Shown here: in pieces, positions 1-5,359 of the stretch
Layout of the letters: each line of letters begins with the position of its first letter
How positions within the stretch are numbered: the stretch's first letter is position 1
Source of the DNA: Nitrospirota bacterium
GTDB lineage: Bacteria; Nitrospirota; JAOUDF01
Length of the DNA: 5,359 nt
Direction: 5' to 3'
Assembly: GCA_029859385.1 (NCBI GenBank)
Contig: JAOUDF010000168.1
Location: 1-5,359 of the forward strand
Translations under genes and position numbers: made by a program
The notes under the pieces: generated by a model
The model's input: only the letters and a program-made list of their open reading frames with translations
Told to the model about the DNA's origin: nothing
The model's database searches: none

Positions 1-114
1 TACCGGTACGGTTTGCGGCTTGAGAAAATTCGGGTCCTCCAGCACCAGGTTAACCCCTATGAAAAGGGCATAGCCGATGAAGAGGACCATGAGGGATTGT
101 TTCAAAACGTGCAA
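1..114 (-). CDS. Membrane-anchored protein of unknown function, 3' part outside window
   Basis: Thirty-eight codons are visible before the left edge, with no stop. The product starts with a short basic/polar stretch (HVLKQ). One hydrophobic helix of about 18 residues follows (LMVLFIGYALFIGVNLVL), then EDPNFLKPQTVPV. This looks like an uncleaved signal anchor or a signal peptide without a lipobox. The start is read as TTG 114 because GGAG (126-123) lies 8 nt upstream. An in-frame ATG at 90 would cut into the hydrophobic segment and lacks a ribosome site. It begins 14 nt after the lipoprotein stop, so it is the fourth gene of the resB operon. Too little is visible to name the protein. Confidence 0.6.
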   Translation of the reverse strand, partial: MHVLKQSLMVLFIGYALFIGVNLVLEDPNFLKPQTVPV

Positions 115-126
115 GAGGGGGTCTCC
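112..126 (-). promoter_or_regulatory. Ribosome binding site selecting a TTG start
   Basis: On the minus strand GGAG (126-123) is followed by 8 nt and a TTG at 114-112. This is the only well-spaced ribosome site before the left-edge gene, and it begins 2 nt after the lipoprotein TAG stop (131-129). A second in-frame TTG at 105 is possible at 17-nt spacing but is less likely. Confidence 0.5.
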
Positions 127-128
127 GT

Positions 129-578
129 CTATTTTTCCTTGTGAATATCGAGGGCATCGACCATCCAGTCGCCCTGTTCGAGGAGCAGTGTGTAGGTCAC
201 CTCATAACGGACCTTCTTTGATGGCCCCGTTGGTTGGCGGTCGGGGCCAAGATAGGCGTAGGTCCACTCCTCCTTTGTGTCCGCCATCGCCTTGCCCGCC
301 CCTTCGAACCGTATCTTCCCGAAGGAGATGGAGTCGAGGCTCCCCTTGAGCACCTGCCCTTTTTGCATCAGGTTGACGATGTAAAGCCCCACCCGGTCAT
401 GCTGTTTGGCCGTAGCCACATCGGCCATCAGGTCGGGGTTGGGCTTGATAAAGGCTTCGATGAGGGCCGCATTGTAGGCGCGTACCGCCTCCTTGACCGA
501 TTTTTCTTCCTTGCTGCCGCAGGCGGTGAGCATGAGGCCGGTCGCGATAAGGAACAACAGCAGAATTCTCTTTGCCAT
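129..578 (-). CDS. Small outer-membrane-type lipoprotein, possibly NTF2-like
   Basis: The 149-residue product has a short basic start (MAKR), a hydrophobic stretch (I5 to M16) and a lipobox LTAC with the lipidated cysteine at C20. GS follows with no Asp at +2, which by the E. coli rule favours the outer membrane. The mature part starts with a charged helix (~23-45) and a second helical region (~49-75). It continues into alternating strands such as SISFGKIRF, EEWTYAYL and KKVRYEVTYTLLLEQGDWMVDALDI, with an NTF2/cystatin-like look. I do not recognise a named family. ATG 578 is chosen because AAGGA (589-585) sits 6 nt upstream; a TTG at 584 would touch the ribosome site. That AAGGA overlaps the ccsA stop codon, so translation is likely coupled. 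The function is unknown; position suggests a role linked to cytochrome maturation or assembly. Confidence 0.82.
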   Translation of the reverse strand: MAKRILLLFLIATGLMLTACGSKEEKSVKEAVRAYNAALIEAFIKPNPDLMADVATAKQHDRVGLYIVNLMQKGQVLKGSLDSISFGKIRFEGAGKAMADTKEEWTYAYLGPDRQPTGPSKKVRYEVTYTLLLEQGDWMVDALDIHKEK

Positions 579-587
579 AACCAATCC

Positions 588-1403
588 TTACAACAGCGGC
601 GTATGAAGGCCGGAGATGAACCCGACGCCGCCGAAGGTAATAAAGATACTGACGTAGCAGATGATCGCCAGCCACGCCGCCCGCTTCCCCTTCCACCCCA
701 TGGTTGTCCGAAGGTGCAGAAATACGCCGTAGGTGAGCCACGACAGGAGCGACCAGGTTTCCACCGGGTCCCACCCCCAGTAACGGCCCCACAGGCCATG
801 GGCCCAGATGGCCCCCGCCCCGGTCATCAGCACGTGGGCGATAAAGCCAAAAACCACCGTCTTGAGAACGAGGTCGTCGATAATATCCTGCGGAGGGAAT
901 TTGTCAAGAAAGCGCCATTCCTTCTTCCCGTCCCGAAGGATATAGACCACCCCCATGCCCGCCGCCACGGTATAAGAGCCGTAGGCGATCCATGCAAATA
1001 TCACGTGGACCCAGAGCCAGTTGCTCTGATAGGGCGGGGAGAGCGGCACCATCTCGGGCTTGCTCATGATCCCCTGTCCCAGCATGAAGAGCACGAAGGG
1101 CAGCACCACCATCGCCGCAATCCGCATGGGCGGGTACCAGCGGTACACCATGAACTGAAGCAGCATGATGAACCAGCTCCCCAGCAAAGTATGCTCGTAG
1201 GTCCCCATGACCGGGGCATGGCCCGTGTGATACCACCTGACCGCGATGGCCGCCGTCTGGAGTACAAAACCCACCGTCACCAGATGCCGGCTCAGGGTAT
1301 GCCCTTTCTCCCTGCCGAAGACCAGCGCCCACAGGAGGAGGCCCACCGCCAGCGTATACGAAAAAACTCCCAGCCAGAGCAGTATCCCTTCCAGTAGCGT
1401 CAC
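588..1403 (-). CDS. ccsA: CcsA/ResC-type cytochrome c haem-handling protein
   Basis: This is the polytopic partner of ResB that binds haem and ligates it to CXXCH cysteines. The 271-residue protein has about eight hydrophobic segments. It contains the defining tryptophan-rich WWD motif: W200 onward, with WGRYWGWDPVETWSLLSW at 205-222. By alignment with the CcsA family, H133 before the motif and H267 near the C terminus match the two periplasmic haem-ligand histidines. H230 (in FLHLR, just after the motif) matches a transmembrane histidine. All of these are present, so the protein looks functional. The start is GTG 1403, preceded by AAAGGGGG (1415-1408) with a 4-nt gap and overlapping the resB TGA as GTGA. 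The stop TAA (590-588) abuts the next gene's ribosome site. CcmC and CcmF share the WWD motif, but the ResB neighbour and the size favour CcsA. Confidence 0.95.
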   Translation of the reverse strand: MTLLEGILLWLGVFSYTLAVGLLLWALVFGREKGHTLSRHLVTVGFVLQTAAIAVRWYHTGHAPVMGTYEHTLLGSWFIMLLQFMVYRWYPPMRIAAMVVLPFVLFMLGQGIMSKPEMVPLSPPYQSNWLWVHVIFAWIAYGSYTVAAGMGVVYILRDGKKEWRFLDKFPPQDIIDDLVLKTVVFGFIAHVLMTGAGAIWAHGLWGRYWGWDPVETWSLLSWLTYGVFLHLRTTMGWKGKRAAWLAIICYVSIFITFGGVGFISGLHTPLL

Positions 1404-2677
1404 AAAACCCCCTTTACCCGTTCACCCAACATTGTGAGCTCTTCCCTGAACAGGGCAGCAAAATGGCCGCCGTGGCCGCCCATGGCGACAGTGCACCCAG
1501 CGCCCTCTTCGCCTATCCTTACCCAGAGCCTCCGGTCGGGGTAGGCAAACCGCAGTACCAGGCCAACTACCAGCGTAAGGAAGCCAACCAGAATCCAGTT
1601 CACCCCCAGGTCACGGCTGATACCGAAATGGGTCCAAAACCGCCACCCGGCGAACTGAAGGCTCATCCCCTCGAACCGGACCCGTTTTCCAAGAGGGACA
1701 AAGACCCGATTTACCACCACCTGCCCTTCGCGGGCAATGCTGATCACCATCCCCGGGTTTGTCGGTTCCTGCGAGACATTGGTGACCGTGTTCCCCTCTT
1801 CCAGCTTGAAGGAGGGGAAAAATACCACCGTCACCGTGGCGCCGATCTCGGGAAGCTCCAGCGAGTCTTCCTTTCCGTCGAGCACCGACAGGTTATAATG
1901 GTAGTCCGACAACTCGGTGCCGTCGTCCTTCGTCAGCACGAAGCGGGGCGCGAAGCCGTATTTGTCCATGTAGATATCGGCCTTGCCGCTGCTGAAGGGC
2001 CGGTTTACCCGGGTGACCACTTCCCTCGGCTGCCTGCCCGACTCCTCAACCCAGAGCACCGCTTCATAGTCCACGGGGTGGGTACCTTCAACATAATCGG
2101 CAGAGAACTTCTGAAGCGTGAGGCGCATCGGCACCCGCACCGGGCCGAGCAGCGACTCTTCCGCCTGCACCACCCCCGGAGCCATAAGGTCCTTCGTTTC
2201 TCCCTCGGTAATGCTGAACCCCGTTACCGTCCGGCTCAGCACGGTAAGCGTCACGCCAATGAGAATGACAAGCATGGCCGCGTGAAAGACCATCGAGCCC
2301 CAGAACCCCGGCTCCCCCTGAAAGGCCAGAAGCCCTTCCGAACGGGTCGCATCCACCCGCCAGCCGCGCTCCCGCAGCAGCCCAGCAACCTCTTCTTTCA
2401 CTACTTCCGATGATTTTTGCGAACTGCCGGAGAAGCACTCCTCACCTACCGAGAAGACCTTTGCCGGCTCCGTCTCCCACTCATCCCTGCGAATTATTCG
2501 CTGGATGGAACAGGCCAGGATGCTGATAAAAACGAGGGCCGCGGGAACGAGGAAAAGGCGCGACGTGGTAATCTGCGCATCGGGAAAGATGATGCCCGCG
2601 AGCAGGATGAGGATGAGAATAAGGAGCTGCCAGACGGCGAATTTTCGGGAGATAAGGAGCTGCCAGAGGGGTTTCAT
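1400..2677 (-). CDS. resB: ResB/Ccs1-family cytochrome c maturation protein
   Basis: ResB works with CcsA in System II to present haem to exported apocytochromes on the outer side of the cytoplasmic membrane. The 425-residue product shows the family layout. TM1 is at ~13-31, TM2 at ~40-61 and TM3 at ~126-147, with a histidine (H132) in the characteristic FHAAMLVILIGVTL segment. A large periplasmic region spans ~148-356, followed by TM4 at ~357-378 and a cytosolic tail at 379-425. ITEGETKDL after TM3 is also typical of the family. Length is normal for the family. ATG 2677 is the first possible start, since an in-frame TAA lies a few codons upstream. The only Shine-Dalgarno-like AGGA (2694-2691) is 13 nt away, so initiation may be weak or structure-dependent. 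The stop overlaps the ccsA start by 4 nt. The tail carries C395, H402 and H405. Confidence 0.93.
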   Translation of the reverse strand: MKPLWQLLISRKFAVWQLLILILILLAGIIFPDAQITTSRLFLVPAALVFISILACSIQRIIRRDEWETEPAKVFSVGEECFSGSSQKSSEVVKEEVAGLLRERGWRVDATRSEGLLAFQGEPGFWGSMVFHAAMLVILIGVTLTVLSRTVTGFSITEGETKDLMAPGVVQAEESLLGPVRVPMRLTLQKFSADYVEGTHPVDYEAVLWVEESGRQPREVVTRVNRPFSSGKADIYMDKYGFAPRFVLTKDDGTELSDYHYNLSVLDGKEDSLELPEIGATVTVVFFPSFKLEEGNTVTNVSQEPTNPGMVISIAREGQVVVNRVFVPLGKRVRFEGMSLQFAGWRFWTHFGISRDLGVNWILVGFLTLVVGLVLRFAYPDRRLWVRIGEEGAGCTVAMGGHGGHFAALFREELTMLGERVKGVL

Positions 2678-2723
2678 GAAGCCGGATTATTCCTAAAGAT
2701 AAGAAGGGTTATTGTTCTACACC

Positions 2724-2750
2724 CCCTTGTTGCGTGGCAAAAAACAAGGG
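2724..2750 (-). promoter_or_regulatory. Alternative leader hairpin sharing a terminator arm
   Basis: On the minus strand CCCTTGTT (2750-2743) can pair perfectly with AACAAGGG (2731-2724) across an 11-nt loop. Its 5' arm overlaps the 3' arm of the terminator stem at 2750-2746, so the two structures exclude each other. In an mRNA starting near 2763 the terminator could not form, and this would be the main leader stem, 46 nt before the resB start codon. A weaker competitor, CCCTT at 2708-2704, can also pair with the AAGGG. The pairing is visible; regulatory use is speculative. Confidence 0.3.
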
Positions 2751-2769
2751 CGGCCAGGAGACCGCCCTT
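2739..2769 (-). terminator. Intrinsic terminator of the cytochrome gene
   Basis: Read on the minus strand, AAGGGCGG (2769-2762), an 8-nt loop (2761-2754) and CCGCCCTT (2753-2746) form a perfect 8-bp GC-rich stem. One G then six T residues (2744-2739) follow. It lies 50 nt past the cytochrome stop codon. No T tract follows the stem on the plus strand, so it acts in one direction only. It should separate cytochrome transcription from the resB operon, apart from read-through. Confidence 0.85.
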
Positions 2770-2798
2770 ACCATACCAGTCAATTTCAACGGAATCAA
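2770..2798 (-). promoter_or_regulatory. Candidate sigma70 promoter for the resB-ccsA operon
   Basis: On the minus strand TTGATT (2798-2793) and TATGGT (2775-2770) are separated by exactly 17 nt. Each hexamer matches four of six consensus positions, and a TGG immediately before the -10 supplies an extended -10 (TGn) element. A start about 7 nt downstream would fall near 2763-2762, inside the first arm of the terminator hairpin. It is the best promoter match I found by eye between the cytochrome stop and resB. It is a motif call only. Confidence 0.4.
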
Positions 2799-2819
2799 GC
2801 CCCGTGCCACCGAGAGCCG

Positions 2820-5359
2820 TCAATCCACTGTGTTGTACGAGTATGTCACCTTGTAGGTCTGAGGGTTATGCCCCTGGTTACACCCGTTGATGCTATCCGT
2901 GGTTGATTTGGTCCAGCAGGACCCGTCGCTGGTCCCTGACGGGATGGTATGTCCCGTGGAAGCAGCACCATTTCTGAGCCTGATGCCCATGGCCGTCGTT
3001 CCCCCGCTCCCCACCCCCCAGTTGCTGCCGTGAATGGCGCCGATGCCGTTGCCCGTGGCACTGTTAGCGCCGTGGCAGTTGAGGCACCAGATGCCGAAGG
3101 CATTGTGCTTCGGGTTCGACTCGTTGGAAGCTGACCCGGGAGGATGGCCATCATTGGAGCGGCTATAGGTCGTCTCGCGGCTTGTCGCTCCGGCAGGAAG
3201 TGTAGGTTCACCGGAATTGGCGTTTGCTGAAGCGGTTGCCCCATAGATGTCTCTCCTGTGGCAGGAATAACACATGGTAGAGGTCACCGTCCAGTTTCCC
3301 GGGTTGTTGGGATCGCCGGTGGAGGTATTGATATAGTCCACCGTATCGGCCATGTCACCGTCGAGGTTGTTGTCCACCAGCGCCGCCATGTTGATTTCGC
3401 GCAGTATCCACGGGTTGTCTGAGCCGTGGGGGCCGGCTGGGTCGGCCAGGTCGCCGCTCTGGTGGCAGTCTCCGCAGGTCAGGGTGCTCCACGGGCCATA
3501 GGGCGGCACAAAGGCCCATCCCAGGCCAGCGGAGACGTTGTAGGTGACATTGGTCTGATTGGCAGCCGGCCCTGAGACGAGGGTAACCTGGGTAGCGCTG
3601 TCTACGGTTTTTATCTCGTAGTAGTAGGTGTTGTCCGTTCCTGCCGTCGGCACCGTCGGCAGTATCTTGGTGAACTGGAACTTCCACCCCGGCTGCATGT
3701 AGTAGGTCGGGAAGTTTCTCCCCGCCGTTATCGTTACCACCTTGGTGGCGGCGTTATAGCTCACCCTGCCGTTTGAGGATGCCGCCGCCGTGCGCCAGAT
3801 GCCCGCCGTCGCATCACCGTCGAAGAAGGGCCAGTTGGCGTTCAGGTGCGGCGCCGGCTGGTTCCTGCCCCGGCGCACGATCGGGTGCGTGCTGTAGTTA
3901 TACGGATTGAAGTCCACTGACAGGTCGGTTTCCTGACCCGGGTCCCAACTGAAGTCGGCCGTCACGTTGCCGCCCCATCCGTCGCCGGCACCGACAGTTC
4001 GGGTACTCGTTCCCCAGGGTATCTGCGGCTTGGTGTTACCGTAGGAATAGATCGAGTGGCACTTGAAGCAGAGCTGGTACATGGTGTTGCTGCTGTTCAT
4101 GTTCTGCACCTTGGTAAAGCTGGTAGGCACAATGCCGCCGGTACCGGCCGTGTAGGTCGGCTCCACCCCCCACTGACCGTAGTTGGCCCCGCCGATCTGG
4201 CCGCCGAAGGAACCCTCCACCACCTGGTAGTTGCTCATCCTGCCGTTGGCTCCGCTGCCGTAGTTGGTAGTGGTCGTATGGTAGATATTGGGCCGCCAGG
4301 TGATCATGTCCCTGGGCGTTACGTTGGTGGCATGGGGGTTGTGGCAGTCCATGCACTCCACATGACGGCTGGCCGCGGGGTTCCAGTTGGCGATCTGCAC
4401 GCCGCTGGGGGTCAGGGTGTCGTTTACCCCTTCGTCCACCCGGTGGCGGCCGGCGGCGGCGCTGAGGCCGTTAATGGTATCGTACGGCGGCGCACCGTCG
4501 ATGGGATGCGACGAATCCTTGGAGAAGAGGAACTTCATCCGCTGCGCCTTGTTGTTCATGGTCTGCTGGTTGTAAGCATCCTTACCCGTGCCGGCGGAGA
4601 TCCCGTCCCAGCCGTTGGGGTTGTAGTTGTCGGGCCCGTCGGTGCTCAGACTGTGGCACTGGTAGCACATGTTCTCTTCCAGCGAGTTCTTGCTGGTCTC
4701 CACCACCGTGGCCTTCTTGTTGATGTTGGCGAGGTAGCTTCTCGTAGTACCGCTGTGGGCGCCAACCTTGTAGGTGGATGACTGGTAGTCCTTGATCATG
4801 GTGTCGGTATGGCACTTCACACAGGTGGCGTTAAAGGTCGAATTGTCGGACTTGAAGGTGGTAGTAATAGAGTAGTTGTGGGTACTCGCCTTAAATTCGT
4901 CGAGGTTCCATGCGGGGGTATTGACAGTACCCGAGTTCTTCATCTTGTCGGTGTTCTTGGTCTGTTGGTTCTGGTGGCACGAGAAGCATATCCCGCCGTC
5001 AGCCCGGGTCCCGTCGAAGTCCTTGTTGGTATAGGTCGCTGGGTCGCCCGGGTCAGGCGCGACGTTAATGGAGACCCGCAGGTTGTACGATACGCCCGGC
5101 GTGTTGGGGTTGTTCCTGTAGTGGAACACGTCCATGTCGGCATGGCACATGATGCATCGGCGGTGCTCGCTCTCCTTGTCGCCGGCGAGGAACTGGCTCT
5201 TGTTGGGATACTTGTTCCCCGCACCGATGCCCCCCGCAATCGGCGTGGTGTCGGAGTTCTGCATATACATGTGGTATTCGGTGGTCTCGCCGTTCATGGC
5301 GGTCCACCGGTCGGGATGACAGCTCCCGCAGCTGAGGTTCCCCACGCTGACAGGACTGA
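2820..5359 (-). CDS. Multiheme c-type cytochrome (ten CXXCH), 5' end outside window
   Basis: This is a secreted electron-transfer protein carrying covalently bound haems, probably periplasmic or on the outer surface. The frame is open to the window edge, so start codon and signal peptide are not visible. Residues here are numbered from an in-frame GTG at 5345, which is not the true start. Ten canonical sites are visible: C6GSCH, C64IMCH, C120FSCH, C175VKCH, C227YQCH, C331MDCH, C426FKCH, C624GDCH, C692YSCH and C754LNCH. Eighteen further histidines (such as H61, H280, H328, H338, H487, H640, H734) are more than enough for bis-His ligation. Hemes 7 and 8 are separated by ~193 residues without a haem site. 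A degenerate CNQGH closes the protein (822-826). The sequence is rich in Gly, Ser, Thr and Asn, as in Geobacter-type extracellular cytochromes. The stop is TGA at 2822-2820, with an intrinsic terminator downstream. The class is certain; the specific family and redox partner are unknown. Confidence 0.95.
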   Translation of the reverse strand, partial: SPVSVGNLSCGSCHPDRWTAMNGETTEYHMYMQNSDTTPIAGGIGAGNKYPNKSQFLAGDKESEHRRCIMCHADMDVFHYRNNPNTPGVSYNLRVSINVAPDPGDPATYTNKDFDGTRADGGICFSCHQNQQTKNTDKMKNSGTVNTPAWNLDEFKASTHNYSITTTFKSDNSTFNATCVKCHTDTMIKDYQSSTYKVGAHSGTTRSYLANINKKATVVETSKNSLEENMCYQCHSLSTDGPDNYNPNGWDGISAGTGKDAYNQQTMNNKAQRMKFLFSKDSSHPIDGAPPYDTINGLSAAAGRHRVDEGVNDTLTPSGVQIANWNPAASRHVECMDCHNPHATNVTPRDMITWRPNIYHTTTTNYGSGANGRMSNYQVVEGSFGGQIGGANYGQWGVEPTYTAGTGGIVPTSFTKVQNMNSSNTMYQLCFKCHSIYSYGNTKPQIPWGTSTRTVGAGDGWGGNVTADFSWDPGQETDLSVDFNPYNYSTHPIVRRGRNQPAPHLNANWPFFDGDATAGIWRTAAASSNGRVSYNAATKVVTITAGRNFPTYYMQPGWKFQFTKILPTVPTAGTDNTYYYEIKTVDSATQVTLVSGPAANQTNVTYNVSAGLGWAFVPPYGPWSTLTCGDCHQSGDLADPAGPHGSDNPWILREINMAALVDNNLDGDMADTVDYINTSTGDPNNPGNWTVTSTMCYSCHRRDIYGATASANANSGEPTLPAGATSRETTYSRSNDGHPPGSASNESNPKHNAFGIWCLNCHGANSATGNGIGAIHGSNWGVGSGGTTAMGIRLRNGAASTGHTIPSGTSDGSCWTKSTTDSINGCNQGHNPQTYKVTYSYNTVD
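3522..3803 (-). other. Haem-free beta-rich module inside the multiheme cytochrome
   Basis: Within the cytochrome, roughly residues 515-608 (numbered from GTG 5345) carry no Cys and alternate hydrophobic and polar residues, as beta strands do. Recognisable stretches are VSYNAATKVVTITAG, then PGWKFQF, then YYYEIKTVDSATQVTLVSGP. The pattern, with a short ITAG-type turn and a VDSATQVTL-type strand, resembles small beta-sandwich modules seen in phage-structural and bacterial surface proteins. It ends just before WAFVPPYGPWS and the eighth CXXCH. I infer an inserted structural or binding domain between two haem clusters; I cannot name a family for it. Confidence 0.5.

Noticed and set aside
582..584. 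TTG start for the lipoprotein
   Set aside because: It would touch the AAGGA ribosome site; the ATG at 578 has a 6-nt spacing and gives a standard lipoprotein signal.
234..1397. 387-codon open frame on the plus strand, antisense to ccsA and the lipoprotein gene
   Set aside because: Its product is His/Pro/Arg-rich with no recognisable domain, and it lies opposite a clear CcsA. Long antisense frames of this kind are common in high-GC coding DNA.
1463..2413. 316-codon plus-strand open frame opposite resB
   Set aside because: Shadow of resB with His/Pro/Arg-rich composition and no motif or ribosome-site support.
2714..2740. TTGCCA / TAGAAC promoter downstream of the terminator
   Set aside because: The spacing is only 15 nt and the -10 is poor; the 17-nt-spaced candidate with an extended -10 at 2798-2770 is better.
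2750..2763. GG-N10-GC dinucleotide spacing suggesting a sigma54 promoter on the minus strand
   Set aside because: The flanking bases do not match TGGCAC or TTGCA, and the match lies within the terminator hairpin, which explains the sequence.
4056..4781. 241-codon plus-strand open frame opposite the cytochrome
   Set aside because: It is Val/Gly/His-rich because it is the complement of Asn/Thr/Gly/His codons in the cytochrome; no domain seen.
5343..5345. GTG as the cytochrome start
   Set aside because: The frame stays open upstream to the window edge, no ribosome site precedes it, and the first CXXCH follows within six residues with no signal peptide. The gene must begin outside the window.
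2820..5359. Tandem internal duplication of haem units in the cytochrome
   Set aside because: The CXXCH spacings (about 56, 55, 52, 104, 95, 198, 68 and 62 residues) are irregular, and flanking sequences share only short motifs such as THP or RH, so no clear repeat can be claimed by eye.

Overview
The window reads entirely on the minus strand. It looks like a chromosomal segment from a multiheme-cytochrome-rich bacterium, most likely a Desulfuromonadota/Geobacter-like organism. That placement is inferred from three things: a very large secreted c-type cytochrome with ten CXXCH haem sites, an adjacent ResB/CcsA (System II) cytochrome c maturation pair, and moderately high GC with AAGGA-type ribosome sites. 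No marker gene fixes the species.

In transcription order (right to left) the layout has three parts. (1) Positions 5359-2820 hold the C-terminal ~846 codons of a multiheme c-type cytochrome whose start and signal peptide lie beyond the right edge. (2) Positions 2819-2678 are a 142-nt intergenic region with a good intrinsic terminator for the cytochrome, a plausible sigma70 promoter whose predicted start point falls inside the terminator stem, and an alternative hairpin that shares one terminator arm. (3) A tightly packed operon follows: resB (2677-1400), ccsA (1403-588), a small lipoprotein gene (578-129), and the first 38 codons of a membrane-anchored protein (114-1) that runs off the left edge. 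The junctions inside this operon are a 4-nt overlap, a stop codon next to a Shine-Dalgarno, and a Shine-Dalgarno 2 nt after a stop, so translation is probably coupled.

ResB and CcsA together should move haem to the outer face of the cytoplasmic membrane and ligate it to CXXCH motifs of exported apocytochromes. The neighbouring ten-haem cytochrome is an obvious candidate client. The lipoprotein and the left-edge membrane protein are unrecognised. Their co-transcription with the haem-ligation pair makes them candidates for accessory roles in cytochrome maturation or assembly, but this rests on position only. The window contains no thioredoxin-like ResA/CcsX, no CcdA, no RNA gene, no mobile element and no CRISPR array. 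There is no gene-free stretch longer than 142 nt.
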